DNA of 64,000 nt from Hungatella hathewayi (GCA_025149285.1 CP102274.1:2309501-2373500), one strand, 5' to 3'; positions 8,289-16,734 are shown, counted from the first letter of the stretch. Numbers and translations: made by a program. Notes: generated by a model not told the origin, from the letters alone.

Positions 8289-9296
8289 GTGAAACGGTTC
8301 TGGCTGATCGCAGGAATTTTGACTATTTTTTGTATTGCGGCGTGCAGTGCAGCGGGTATGGTGACAGAGAGCCCGGAATATGCAGTTATCATGAAATCGA
8401 AAGATAACCAGTATAATGAAGAAGTGGCGGAAGCTTTCCGCCAGGCGGCGGAGGAAGCGGGATATCGCTGCGAGGTGCTGTATCCGGAGACGGCGAGAGC
8501 CCAGGACCAGGTAATTCTGGTGCGCCGGATGATGCGGGAGAGGGTGAAAGCCATCGCCATTGCGGTCAGCGACGAGCATGCGCTCGCTCCCGTATTAAAG
8601 GAGGCGATGGCCAAAGGAATTGTGATCACAACTTTAGATTCTGATACGGAAAAGGACAGCCGCAGCATTTTTGTGAGCCCGGCCGATCCGAAGGAGACAG
8701 GCGCCGGACTGGTGCAGGCGGTCAGAGACTGCATGGATGGGGAGGGCCAGTGGGCCATTCTTTCTGCCCAGGCCCGATCAGCCAATCAGAGCCAGTGGAT
8801 ACACGCCATGATGGAGGAACTGGAAAAGCCGGAGTATCAGAAGATGCGTCTCGTGGATATTGTATATGGGGAGGATGATTATAAGACGTCCGCAGCCAGA
8901 ACGAGAGAGCTGATTGAAAAGTACCCGGCGCTCCGGGCGATCTGCGCGCCTACCACGGTGGGAATCCAGGCTGCCGCGGATGTGGTGAGGGAGCAGGGAC
9001 TCGAGGGACAGATACGGGTGACGGGGCTTGGCATTCCGGCCAAGTCTGAGGACGGAACCGTTTCTGACGATACCGGTGTCTGTCCGGCGTTAAATTTCTG
9101 GAATCCGGCAGCTCTGGGAAGACTGTCAGCCCAGGTATCCATGGCGCTGGTGAATCAGGAACTTACAGTGAGAGAAGGAGAGGTATTCAGAACGGAAGAC
9201 GGTGGGGAGTATCTGATTCACAAGGGCGCCGGAGGCGGTCTGGAGGTGACGGCCGGTGATCCGCTCACACCGGATGAGAGCGGCAGCGGCCTGTGA
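8289..9296 (+). CDS. Sugar-binding lipoprotein (type 1 periplasmic-binding fold)
   Basis: 335 residues. N-terminal lipoprotein signal with lipobox IAAC (Cys19), then a Peripla_BP_4/RbsB-like domain (AVIMKSKDNQYNEEVAEAF as first strand-helix; later DPKETGAGLVQAVRD and CPALNFWNPAALGRLSAQV). The family binds sugars such as ribose, rhamnose or AI-2. No permease or ATPase follows, and the gene is divergent from the YesMN pair, so it may act as a ligand sensor for that kinase rather than as a transporter subunit. Start is GTG, supported by GGAGG 7 nt upstream. Confidence 0.85.
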   Translation: MKRFWLIAGILTIFCIAACSAAGMVTESPEYAVIMKSKDNQYNEEVAEAFRQAAEEAGYRCEVLYPETARAQDQVILVRRMMRERVKAIAIAVSDEHALAPVLKEAMAKGIVITTLDSDTEKDSRSIFVSPADPKETGAGLVQAVRDCMDGEGQWAILSAQARSANQSQWIHAMMEELEKPEYQKMRLVDIVYGEDDYKTSAARTRELIEKYPALRAICAPTTVGIQAAADVVREQGLEGQIRVTGLGIPAKSEDGTVSDDTGVCPALNFWNPAALGRLSAQVSMALVNQELTVREGEVFRTEDGGEYLIHKGAGGGLEVTAGDPLTPDESGSGL

Positions 9297-9414
9297 AACA
9301 GGATGAAAAGGCAAAAACGAAATATTTTCCAGTATTTAGAAAAATATTACCGTAGAAATGTCGATTCCTGTCGTGTTATGATATAAACTGTCAGAAAACA
9401 AAGGGGTGATAAAA

Positions 9415-9651
9415 ATGAAGCATATTTTCGTAACGTTTGACCAGGCAGAACAGATCTTTTCATTTGTAAAAATTATGAGCAAATGTGATTTTGATGCGGA
9501 CGTAAAACTGGGAAGCCGTATAGTAGATGCGAAGTCGATTGTTGGAGTGCTGTCCCTTGCTAAATCGAGAACAGTAGAAGTTATCTTCCATACAGATAAC
9601 TGTGATAATATAATTGAGCAGATAGCAGCTATCGTTCCCATCGCTGCGTGA
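9415..9651 (+). CDS. Crh-like HPr-fold protein lacking the phospho-histidine
   Basis: 78 residues matching the HPr fold. The segment IVDAKSIVGVLSLA aligns with the HPr region around Ser46, so the HPrK-type regulatory serine (Ser41 here) is kept. The N-terminal region where HPr has HARPAT reads DQAEQIFSF, with no histidine. It therefore cannot carry PTS phosphate on His15 but could be serine-phosphorylated, as in Bacillus Crh, which has Gln in place of His. The expected role is catabolite control with CcpA, an inference. AAAGGGGTG precedes the ATG. It is a single gene followed by a strong terminator. Confidence 0.8.
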   Translation: MKHIFVTFDQAEQIFSFVKIMSKCDFDADVKLGSRIVDAKSIVGVLSLAKSRTVEVIFHTDNCDNIIEQIAAIVPIAA

Positions 9652-9692
9652 AGAAAAAACAGAATCAGGCATAAGAAGCCATAGCGTTTTAA

Positions 9693-9738
9693 GGCAGAGG
9701 AAGTAAAAGTCAGAACCTTTTACTTCCTCTGCCTTTTT
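9693..9738 (+). terminator. Intrinsic terminator after the HPr-like gene
   Basis: A perfect 17-bp stem (9693-9709 with 9717-9733), a 7-nt loop and a run of five T. It ends the HPr-like transcript. The A-rich left side lets it work on the opposite strand for the convergent ABC exporter operon only weakly. Confidence 0.93.
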
Positions 9739-9761
9739 CCGTTCTCAAAAGAGCGGATTCC

Positions 9762-10547
9762 TTAAGACCCTGTGGACTGATAATGGGACAGTCCGAAACG
9801 CCACAGACAGGCCGCCGGAATGAGAAAGAGGCAGGCGGGGATCGGAAGAAGGGCGTACCAGTCTCTGACCGTTTTTCCGGTCAGATAGAGAAACGGATAA
9901 TACTGAAACAGTGCAAACGGCACCAGGAAGGTACAGATCGTAAGCACCGTCTTTCCGTAAATGGAGACCGGGTATTTTCCGTATTCCCGTGCGCCGTCCG
10001 TGAATACGTTCATGAACTCCAGGCCCTCCAGGGTGAAGAAGCAGATGGAGGCGAAGATGATATAGATGGAGGCAAACACGAGAGTCCCCCCAAGGATCAT
10101 GAGGAAAAGTGTGAACGCCCGCATCGGAGTCCAGATGATACCGCTCTTTGTCACTCCGTAAACCAGCATGACGGCGGCCTGGAGGAGCCGTCCGATCCTT
10201 GTCAGTTCGATTTTGCTGCACAGTACCAGGAAGATGCAGCTGCCCGGCCGCAGCAGGATTCGGTCAAATTCTCCGTTTCCAATCATCTGGTTAAAGGTAT
10301 CGAAACTGCGGAAAAATGTTTCCGCCAGAGTATACGCCATCAGAGTGATGGAAAAACACAGGAGTACCTCCGGGTAGGTGAATCCCTGAACCTCATGAAA
10401 CCGTTCCATCATGAAGGTGACGCCCAGAAATACGTTGAACGAGACGAGAAACTGCCCCAGTACGGTGAAAAAGAATGAGGCCTTGTGCTGCATCATGCTT
10501 TTCAGCTGTATTACAAAAAAACGAAAATAAAGCCGTATTGCTCTCAT
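9762..10547 (-). CDS. ABC-2 permease, DUF990 family (second subunit)
   Basis: 261 residues with six predicted membrane helices. The sequence type (MMQHKASFFFTVLGQFL near the N-terminus; GNGEFDRILLRPGS in the middle) is that of DUF990/ABC-2_2 permeases, always encoded as a pair with a DUF4162-less ATPase. It is the third gene of a three-gene minus-strand operon, 18 nt behind the first permease. The exported compound is unknown; relatives are linked to drug or lipid export. Confidence 0.9.
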   Translation of the reverse strand: MRAIRLYFRFFVIQLKSMMQHKASFFFTVLGQFLVSFNVFLGVTFMMERFHEVQGFTYPEVLLCFSITLMAYTLAETFFRSFDTFNQMIGNGEFDRILLRPGSCIFLVLCSKIELTRIGRLLQAAVMLVYGVTKSGIIWTPMRAFTLFLMILGGTLVFASIYIIFASICFFTLEGLEFMNVFTDGAREYGKYPVSIYGKTVLTICTFLVPFALFQYYPFLYLTGKTVRDWYALLPIPACLFLIPAACLWRFGLSHYQSTGS

Positions 10548-10565
10548 ATGATAGTCCTCCTTCCA

Positions 10566-11369
10566 TTAACCGCCCTGTATGACAACGTGCTGCAATGCGC
10601 GGCGTTCCATGGCTCTGCCGGCGGCCAGCAGTGTAAGCAGCCAGAAGGCCTGCAGCAAAAGGCTTACGTACATCTCCCGGCCCGCCAAATCGCTGCTGAA
10701 GATGCGAAACGGCACATTCTGTACGGAGGCGAAGGGCAGCAGGCTGACGACCGCCCTTACAGTTCCCGGCAGAAAGGGGAGAGGAATGACCGCGCCGCTG
10801 AGAAAATCGAAGAGCGACGAGACGATCAGACGGATTCCCTGAGAGGAAATGGTATAGAAAACGGACAGATAGACCACCATGTTAAGCGCAGTGATAACAA
10901 GCAGCGCCAGAATCATGGAGAGTATGGTAAAAAACCAGGTTCCCGCATCGGAGGGAAGCGTGAGGCCGTAGGGCTTTGGAAGAAGAAGGGCTGCGGCCAG
11001 GATCGGCATACAGCGCAGCACCGCCTTTGACAGCCGGACGGCCAGACTCCGGACGTACCACATGTCATAGAGGCGTATCGGGCGGCAGAGCTCATAGACC
11101 ACATTGCCCGTGGTGATGGAATCGAACAGCTCCATTTCCCAGAACCAGGCCATGTAGAGGGCCAGAAATGCCTGCTGAAGCCAGACGTAGGACGACAGCG
11201 CCTGAAAGGTCATGGGAAATGACGAGGCGTCCGCCTGATAGAAGGCCCGGAACAATAAAATCTCCATGGAACCCCAGACAAACTGGGTAACCATGCCGGA
11301 TACTGCGGCGGTCCGGTACTGCAGCCCATGGATAAAGCGAAGACGGAAAAAGGAAAGATATTTTTTCAT
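10566..11369 (-). CDS. ABC-2 permease, DUF990 family (first subunit)
   Basis: 267 residues, six predicted helices, with the family segment GNVVYELCRPIRLYDMW and a C-terminal hydrophobic helix ending in a basic tail. It pairs with the adjacent second permease to form the membrane channel of an exporter driven by the upstream ATPase gene, from which it is separated by 9 nt. The start ATG is preceded by AGGAGGCGCCC. No substrate can be named. Confidence 0.88.
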   Translation of the reverse strand: MKKYLSFFRLRFIHGLQYRTAAVSGMVTQFVWGSMEILLFRAFYQADASSFPMTFQALSSYVWLQQAFLALYMAWFWEMELFDSITTGNVVYELCRPIRLYDMWYVRSLAVRLSKAVLRCMPILAAALLLPKPYGLTLPSDAGTWFFTILSMILALLVITALNMVVYLSVFYTISSQGIRLIVSSLFDFLSGAVIPLPFLPGTVRAVVSLLPFASVQNVPFRIFSSDLAGREMYVSLLLQAFWLLTLLAAGRAMERRALQHVVIQGG

Positions 11370-11378
11370 GGGCGCCTC

Positions 11379-12179
11379 CTAAATCCGGTAATTGCGGTAT
11401 AAGTCCGCAACTATTTCATCAAGAGTCCCGCCTTCCTGCATGCACTGGGTTTTCAGTGACCGGGAGGAGCTGTCCAAAAGCAGACGGCCTCTTCCGATCA
11501 GCATGACACGGTCAGTCATGGCTTCGATGTCCTGCATGTCATGGGTGGTTAAAAGGACGGTGGTGCCGTGAATTCTGTTCTGTCTTCGGATAAAGTCACG
11601 GACAGCCAGCTTGGAGACGGCATCCAGACCGATGGTGGGTTCATCCAGAAATAAGATTTTCGGACGGTGCAGGAGGGAGGCGGCGATTTCACAGCGCATC
11701 CGCTGGCCGAGGGACAGCTGCCTGGCAGGCGTCCGCATGACTTCACTCAGGGACAGCAGATTCACAAGTTCGTCGAGTGCATCTTCGTATTGGGGCTGGG
11801 GAATTTCGTAGATATCGCGGAGAAGTTCGAAGGAATCGATGACGGGTACGTCCCACCAGAGCTGCGAGCGCTGGCCGAATACGACGCCGATCTCTTTTAC
11901 GTGTTCCTTTCGTTCCTTCCAGGGGACCCGGCCGTCGATGAGGCACGTTCCGCTGTCGGGAGTCAGTATTCCGCTTAAGATTTTGATGGTGGAGCTTTTT
12001 CCTGCGCCGTTGGGGCCTATGTAGCCGACCATCTCCCCGTCTCCTATGGTGAAGGTGATGTCGTTTAACGCATGGACGTATTCCACTTCTCTGTGAAAAA
12101 GCGCTCTGACCGCTTCGGAAAAGCCGGCGCTCCTTCTTGCGACTTTGTAAGTCTTGTTCACATGTTCCACTTGAATCAT
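11379..12179 (-). CDS. ABC exporter ATP-binding protein
   Basis: 266 residues of a NatA/daunorubicin-type ATPase. Walker A is GPNGAGKSS (about 57-65), signature LSLGQRMRC, and Walker B FLDEPTIGLD; the H-loop histidine follows in LLTTHDMQD. The insertion ARRSAGFSEAVRALFHREVE after the first strand is usual for the DUF990-linked ATPases. The start at 12179 is fixed by GGAGGAACC directly upstream; the longer open frame to 12308 runs through the structured leader and is rejected. First gene of the exporter operon. Confidence 0.93.
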   Translation of the reverse strand: MIQVEHVNKTYKVARRSAGFSEAVRALFHREVEYVHALNDITFTIGDGEMVGYIGPNGAGKSSTIKILSGILTPDSGTCLIDGRVPWKERKEHVKEIGVVFGQRSQLWWDVPVIDSFELLRDIYEIPQPQYEDALDELVNLLSLSEVMRTPARQLSLGQRMRCEIAASLLHRPKILFLDEPTIGLDAVSKLAVRDFIRRQNRIHGTTVLLTTHDMQDIEAMTDRVMLIGRGRLLLDSSSRSLKTQCMQEGGTLDEIVADLYRNYRI

Positions 12180-12270
12180 AATGGTTCCTCCTGGTAGTAA
12201 TATTATGGAACGTGGACTTCCTGACAGAGGACAGCCGGTGATAGATCTGTCGTAACAGTGAGTGCGTTCT

Positions 12271-12381
12271 AATATCTTGCCAAGCGGTGGAATGCCGTAA
12301 AAATGCATTCCTCTCCGGGATTTGTCCGTTTCGCAGCCAGAAATGTCTGCTTCCCGGGGACTCTACCGTGGTATCAATATT
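12271..12381 (-). ncRNA. Candidate structured 5' leader of the ABC exporter operon
   Basis: Between the promoter at 12431-12459 and the ATPase start lie about 245 nt, far more than needed. On the transcribed strand they can fold into a closing helix (CAATATT at 12375-12381 with AATATCTTG at 12271-12279), a GC-rich helix (TCCCGG 12352-12357 with CCGGGA 12315-12320) capped by a GCAG/CTGC hairpin (12333-12350), and a 7-bp hairpin (GGAATGC 12289-12295 with GCATTCC 12305-12311). This multi-branch form resembles a riboswitch aptamer, but I do not recognise the class and see no terminator behind it. The pairing was found by eye only. Confidence 0.4.
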
Positions 12382-12430
12382 CTCTTTTCCCGATTCCCGG
12401 AATGGGATGACTGCGGGAGAAAGGAATTTA

Positions 12431-12459
12431 ATTTTAGCACCGGCAGGAACAAAAGTCAA
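12431..12459 (-). promoter_or_regulatory. Promoter of the ABC exporter operon
   Basis: On the minus strand, TTGACT (12454-12459) and TAAAAT (12431-12436) are separated by 17 nt, a good sigma-A promoter. Transcription would start near 12424, leaving a leader of about 245 nt before the ATPase gene. Confidence 0.75.
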
Positions 12460-12506
12460 CCTCCGCTCAAACCGTAAGATCAGGGTCAAAAAGTGGAAAA
12501 CAGGTA

Positions 12507-12534
12507 TTGACTTATTCGTAAAAAGTGATAATAT
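12507..12534 (+). promoter_or_regulatory. Promoter of the metal-resistance operon
   Basis: TTGACT at 12507-12512 and TAATAT at 12529-12534 with a 16-nt spacer, about 90 nt upstream of the ArsR-type regulator. It stands back to back with the exporter promoter. The operator begins 4 nt after the -10 box. Confidence 0.75.
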
Positions 12535-12537
12535 AAA

Positions 12538-12559
12538 CATATGAACAGTTATTCATATG
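12538..12559. promoter_or_regulatory. ArsR/SmtB-family operator
   Basis: A perfect 8-bp inverted repeat, CATATGAA - 6 nt - TTCATATG. This matches the known SmtB/CzrA/CadC-type operator form (ATATGAA...TTCATAT). It covers the expected transcription start of the regulator gene just downstream, so binding of the apo-repressor would block the operon until metal is present. Confidence 0.88.
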
Positions 12560-12625
12560 ATGGCATAAAGTAAGAGTATGAAGACACTGATGCAGCCAGT
12601 TAACCAGACAAAAAGGAGGTAAATC

Positions 12626-13009
12626 ATGGAGGACGAAAACAGAATGGATCTGCAGGACAGCGAGGCCCCTCACTGTGATTTTATATCGGTCCACGAGGAC
12701 ATTGTGAACCGGGTCATGCAGGTGATGCCGGCGGACCAGCAGCTGCTGGATCTGGCAGAATTCTTCCGGGTATTCGGGGATTCCACCCGAATCAGGATTC
12801 TGTATGTACTCAGCCAGTCCGAGATGTGCGTGTGTGATATCGCAGGTCTCTTAAAGATGGGGCAGTCAGCGATTTCCCATCAGCTGCGGGTCTTGAAGCA
12901 GATGCGTCTGGTGAAGTTCCGCAGGGACGGGAAAACCGTATTTTATTCCCTTGCCGACGGCCATATCGAGACGATTCTGGCCCAGGGCATGGAACATATC
13001 AGTGAATAA
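12626..13009 (+). CDS. ArsR/SmtB-family metalloregulator (CadC/CzrA type)
   Basis: 127-residue winged-helix repressor; the recognition helix is in MGQSAISHQLRVLKQ. Two known metal sites can be read off: the alpha3N thiolate site (Cys17 near the N-terminus plus Cys68 and Cys70 in EMCVCDIA, as in CadC for Cd/Pb) and the alpha5 site with the pattern D-x-H-x10-H-x2-E (Asp111, His113, His124, Glu127, as in CzrA/SmtB for Zn/Co). Metal binding should release the operator at 12538-12559 and turn on the chaperone and ATPase genes behind it. AAAAGGAGGTAAATC precedes the ATG. Confidence 0.95.
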   Translation: MEDENRMDLQDSEAPHCDFISVHEDIVNRVMQVMPADQQLLDLAEFFRVFGDSTRIRILYVLSQSEMCVCDIAGLLKMGQSAISHQLRVLKQMRLVKFRRDGKTVFYSLADGHIETILAQGMEHISE

Positions 13010-13036
13010 GAGAAGAGGAAAAGGAGAGAATAAGGT

Positions 13037-13261
13037 ATGAGAAAGATTATTAAATTAGAAGGTTTATGCTGTGCCAACTGTGCTTCAAAGATCGAGACGG
13101 AGGTCTCCAAGTTAGCAGGCGTGAAGTCTGCGGCACTCAGTTTTATGACACAGAGACTGACCATAGAAGCAGAGGATGACCGTGCGGACGCGATCGTGGA
13201 GGAGAGCAGAAAAATTGCATATAAGATAGAACCGGAAGCAGAATTCAAGGTACTCCGGTAA
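13037..13261 (+). CDS. Heavy-metal-associated (HMA) domain protein
   Basis: 74 residues, a single HMA ferredoxin-like fold with the metal-binding CxxC motif in LCCANCASK (Cys12, Cys15). It lies between the regulator and the P1B ATPase. The ATPase lacks an N-terminal HMA domain, so this small protein probably acts as its separate metal-binding or delivery domain. The motif is preceded by an extra cysteine (Cys11), which is common in Cd/Zn-type HMA domains. Confidence 0.93.
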   Translation: MRKIIKLEGLCCANCASKIETEVSKLAGVKSAALSFMTQRLTIEAEDDRADAIVEESRKIAYKIEPEAEFKVLR

Positions 13262-13275
13262 ATAAAGGAGCAGCT

Positions 13276-15162
13276 ATGACGAAGAAACAGAAAACGATGG
13301 CGGCAAGGCTGTCGGTCAGTGCAGTATTTCTGATTGCGGGAGCCCTGATGGAAGGGCGTACGGCTTATGCCTGGATCCCGTTTGTGATTTCTTATCTGTC
13401 GGCCGGATATGATATTCCGCTTAAGGCAGTGCGCAATATTTTCCATGGTCAGGTATTTGATGAGAATTTCCTGATGACAGTGGCGACTTTTGGAGCAATC
13501 GGCTGCGGAGCCCTGGAGGAAGCAGTTGCGGTTATGCTGTTTTACCAGGTCGGTGAACTGTTCAGTGATTATGCGGTCAACAAATCCAGAAAGTCCATCA
13601 CCGAGCTGATGGATATCAACCCGGAGTATGCAAATCTGGTCCGGGATGGAAAAGAGGAGAAGGTCGATCCGTATGAAGTTGAAATCGGAGACACGATCAT
13701 CATAAAACCGGGTGAAAAGGTGCCGCTCGACGGCGTGATTGTAAAAGGCAGCTCCAGTCTCGATACAAAGGCTTTAACCGGAGAATCCATGCCGGTGGAG
13801 GTAAAGGAACGCGATCCGATCATCAGCGGCTCCATCAATTTAAACGGGCTCCTGGAAGTGCAGGTGACGAAGCTGTTTGATGACTCCACAGTGGCAAAGA
13901 TTCTGGAACTGGTGGAAAATGCAAGCTCCAGAAAGGCAAAGGCCGAGAATTTTATCACGAAATTTGCCAGAGTGTATACTCCGGTGGTGGTCTGTCTGGC
14001 TTTGGTTCTTGCCGTTATCCCTCCTCTTCTTACAGGCGGAAACTGGGGAATCTGGATATACCGTGCGTGCAGCTTCCTGGTAGTTTCCTGCCCGTGTGCT
14101 CTGGTTATCTCTGTTCCGCTCAGCTTTTTCGGAGGCCTGGGCGCGGCCTCCAGGCAGGGAATCCTGATGAAGGGGAGCAACTATCTGGAAGCCGTGGCAT
14201 CACTCGACACGGTTGTGTTTGACAAAACGGGAACGCTGACTACAGGGAAGTTCCAGGTAACCCGGGTAAAACCGGCGGAGGGAACGAAGGACCAGCTGCT
14301 GGAACTGGCAGCCTACGGGGAATTCCACTCCAATCATCCGATCGCCATATCGGTGAAGGAGGCGTATGGAAAGCGCGTGGAGGAATCCAGGATTGTTACG
14401 GCAAAAGAGATTGCCGGACATGGGATTCATGCCGTGCTGGAGCTGGAGAACGGCAGAAAAGACTTATATATCGGTAACGAACGGCTGATGAAGGCACAGG
14501 GAATTACCATAACAGAGGTGCCGGAGATTATGGGAACCTCCCTCTATATCGCGGAGGACGGTGTTTTCCTCGGCTCCATCATCATCTCTGATACGGTGCG
14601 GGAAGATGTTCCGGATGCACTGCACGGACTCAGAAGAGCCGGTGTGAGACGCCTGATCATGCTGACCGGAGATAAGCCCGAGGTGGGCAGGGCGGTTGCG
14701 GATAAGCTGAGTCTCGATGAAGCATACGGCGGCCTGCTGCCGGCGGATAAGGTTTTAAAGGTGGAAGAACTCCTGACTGCCAAGCCTGAAGGCAGCACGC
14801 TGGGATTCGTCGGCGACGGGATCAATGATGCCCCGGTTCTCGCCAGGGCGGATATCGGCATTGCCATGGGAGGAATCGGTTCCGACGCGGCAGTGGAGGC
14901 GGCCGACGTGGTTATTATGACAGATGAGCCATCGAGACTCGTGGACGCCATCGTGATTGCCAGAAAGACCATGCGGATTGTGAAACAGAATATTATATTT
15001 GCAATCGGTGTGAAGGTGCTGGTACTGATTCTTACGGCACTGGGCTTTGCGACCATGTGGGCGGCGGTATTTGCCGATGTGGGGGTTTCGGTACTGGCGA
15101 TCTTGAATGCCATCCGGGCGCTGAATTATAAGAAGGCGCGGGATAAGGCTTTTGAAGGCTGA
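13276..15162 (+). CDS. P1B-type heavy-metal exporting ATPase (Cd/Zn/Pb type)
   Basis: 628 residues. The transmembrane metal site is SCPCALV (Cys272-Pro-Cys274), the phosphorylation motif is DKTGTLTTG (Asp316), the actuator motif is LTGES, and the ATP-binding HP dipeptide is in NHPIAIS. GDGINDAPVLARADIG closes the P domain. A CPC motif with a CadC/CzrA-type regulator indicates export of Cd, Zn or Pb rather than Cu. It lacks an N-terminal HMA domain; a separate HMA gene lies 14 nt upstream. The C-terminus lacks a long His/Cys tail. Confidence 0.95.
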   Translation: MTKKQKTMAARLSVSAVFLIAGALMEGRTAYAWIPFVISYLSAGYDIPLKAVRNIFHGQVFDENFLMTVATFGAIGCGALEEAVAVMLFYQVGELFSDYAVNKSRKSITELMDINPEYANLVRDGKEEKVDPYEVEIGDTIIIKPGEKVPLDGVIVKGSSSLDTKALTGESMPVEVKERDPIISGSINLNGLLEVQVTKLFDDSTVAKILELVENASSRKAKAENFITKFARVYTPVVVCLALVLAVIPPLLTGGNWGIWIYRACSFLVVSCPCALVISVPLSFFGGLGAASRQGILMKGSNYLEAVASLDTVVFDKTGTLTTGKFQVTRVKPAEGTKDQLLELAAYGEFHSNHPIAISVKEAYGKRVEESRIVTAKEIAGHGIHAVLELENGRKDLYIGNERLMKAQGITITEVPEIMGTSLYIAEDGVFLGSIIISDTVREDVPDALHGLRRAGVRRLIMLTGDKPEVGRAVADKLSLDEAYGGLLPADKVLKVEELLTAKPEGSTLGFVGDGINDAPVLARADIGIAMGGIGSDAAVEAADVVIMTDEPSRLVDAIVIARKTMRIVKQNIIFAIGVKVLVLILTALGFATMWAAVFADVGVSVLAILNAIRALNYKKARDKAFEG

Positions 15163-15199
15163 ACGGTTACTTTACTTCCAGATTATGAATAAAAATACA

Positions 15200-15228
15200 T
15201 TGACAAACTTTTTTCAAGCTGTTATATT
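15200..15228 (+). promoter_or_regulatory. Promoter of glnA
   Basis: TTGACA (15200-15205), a 17-nt spacer and TATATT (15223-15228). Transcription would start near 15235, at the left foot of the hairpin described in the next entry, leaving a leader of about 115 nt. Confidence 0.8.
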
Positions 15229-15241
15229 TTACACATATAAC

Positions 15242-15313
15242 GGGGGTGATGTGAGAGAATTTCACCGGGGCGAACGCTCCGGTCAGGGGTTCTGGCACAT
15301 CACGCCCCTTTTT
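15242..15313 (+). promoter_or_regulatory. Terminator-like structured leader of glnA (candidate antitermination site)
   Basis: The left arm GGGGGTGATGTG (15242-15253) pairs with CACATCACGCCCC (15296-15308) through 12 bp with one bulged G, followed by TTTTT (15309-15313). This is an intrinsic terminator upstream of glnA. Inside lies an 8-bp hairpin, ACCGGGGC-GAAC-GCTCCGGT (15264-15283). An alternative hairpin, GGTGA (15245-15249) with TCACC (15262-15266), would use the terminator's left arm and so exclude it. An ANTAR antiterminator is encoded right after glnA and is the natural partner. The textbook pair of ANTAR hexaloops is not clearly visible. Confidence 0.65.
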
Positions 15314-15351
15314 CGTTTCACAGGAATAAGAGAGGAAAGGGAGACGCCATT

Positions 15352-16689
15352 ATGAGCAAATACAGGAAAGAAGATATCTTCCGAATCGTGGAAGAGGAGG
15401 ACGTGGAGTTTATCCGGCTTCAGTTTACTGACATTTTTGGAATGCTGAAAAATGTTGCCATTACATCGAGCCAGCTGAAAAAGGCGCTCGATAACCGCTG
15501 TATGTTTGACGGGTCCTCCATCGAGGGCTTTGTGCGGATTGAGGAATCTGACATGTATTTATATCCGGATCTGGATACCTTTGAGATATTCCCGTGGCGG
15601 CCGCAGCAGGGAAAGGTGGCGCGGCTGATGTGCGATGTCTACCGTCCTGACAAGACTCCGTTTGAGGGGGATCCGCGGTATGTATTAAGACGGGTGCTGA
15701 AGGAAGCGTCTGATATGGGCTTTGTCTTCAACGCCGGGCCGGAGTGTGAATTCTTCATTTTCCAGACCGACGAGGAAGGACGGCCGACGACAGAGACCCA
15801 CGAAATAGCCGGCTACTTCGATGTGGCTCCGATCGATCAGGGAGAGAATGTGCGCCGGGATATCGTGCTCAACCTGGAGGATATGGGCTTTATGATAGAG
15901 GCCTCCCACCACGAGATGGCGCCGGGGCAGCATGAGATAGACTTCGAGTACGCGGAAGGGCTGGTGACGGCCGACAATGTCATGACGTTTAAGATGGCGG
16001 TAAAAGCCATAGCGAAGCGTCACGGCCTTCACGCCACGTTTATGCCGAAGCCGAAGGCCGGAGTCAATGGATCGGGGATGCATCTGAATATGTCCCTGTC
16101 CGGTTTAAACGGCAAAAATCTGTTTGAGGATGAGACGGACCAGCTGGGGCTCAGCCGGATTGCCTATCAGTTTATGGCCGGAATTTTAAGCCATATGAAG
16201 GAAATGACCATTTTAACGAATCCGCTTGTGAATTCCTACAAACGGCTTGTGCCGGGATATGACGCGCCTGTCTATATCGCGTGGTCTGCCAAAGCAAACC
16301 GCAGTCCCCTGATCCGAATTCCGTCTTCAAGAGGAGAGAGCACCCGAATCGAGCTTCGCTGCCCGGATCCTTCCGTCAATCCTTATCTGGCGCTGGCGGC
16401 CTGCCTGGCAGCCGGACTGGACGGAATCAAAAAGGGAATGGTACCGCCGGACAGTGTGGATACTAATATTTATACCATGGCGCCGGAGGAGGTCCGTGCG
16501 CGCGGGATTTCCAGACTTCCCGAGACACTGGGGGAGGCCATCGAGGAATTTAAGAGCAGTGAGTTTATGAAAGAGGTTCTGGGAGAGCATATTTATACCA
16601 AATACCTGGAAGCCAAGGAGGCCGAATGGCGTATGTTCCGGGCGTACGTAACGGATTGGGAGACAAAGGAGTACTTATATAAGTATTGA
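15352..16689 (+). CDS. glnA: Type I glutamine synthetase
   Basis: 445 residues. Makes glutamine from glutamate, ammonia and ATP in the cytosol as a dodecamer, the entry point for ammonia. Beta-grasp N-domain (about 15-100) with the DGSSIEGF strand; catalytic domain with [23 protein letters not shown] (ATP/glutamate contacts) and [17 protein letters not shown]. The length fits the shorter GSI-alpha class of Firmicutes, which lacks adenylylation control. Likely regulated by the terminator-like leader and the ANTAR protein encoded next. Confidence 0.97.
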   Translation: MSKYRKEDIFRIVEEEDVEFIRLQFTDIFGMLKNVAITSSQLKKALDNRCMFDGSSIEGFVRIEESDMYLYPDLDTFEIFPWRPQQGKVARLMCDVYRPDKTPFEGDPRYVLRRVLKEASDMGFVFNAGPECEFFIFQTDEEGRPTTETHEIAGYFDVAPIDQGENVRRDIVLNLEDMGFMIEASHHEMAPGQHEIDFEYAEGLVTADNVMTFKMAVKAIAKRHGLHATFMPKPKAGVNGSGMHLNMSLSGLNGKNLFEDETDQLGLSRIAYQFMAGILSHMKEMTILTNPLVNSYKRLVPGYDAPVYIAWSAKANRSPLIRIPSSRGESTRIELRCPDPSVNPYLALAACLAAGLDGIKKGMVPPDSVDTNIYTMAPEEVRARGISRLPETLGEAIEEFKSSEFMKEVLGEHIYTKYLEAKEAEWRMFRAYVTDWETKEYLYKY

Positions 16690-16734
16690 CCGTTTTGTTT
16701 CGCAGCTGATTCGATACCCTGGAGGTGAGTGCGC

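Noticed and set aside
9783..10478. 231-codon open frame antisense to the ABC permease
   Set aside because: Hydrophilic, low-similarity shadow of a clear membrane protein gene on the other strand; no ribosome binding site.
11743..12540. 265-codon open frame overlapping the ABC ATPase and its leader
   Set aside because: Arg/His/Ser-rich translation typical of a wrong frame; the ATPase frame has all Walker motifs and a ribosome binding site.
15152..15355. 67-codon open frame covering the glnA promoter and leader
   Set aside because: It overlaps the ATPase end, promoter and terminator-like structure; no sign of coding.
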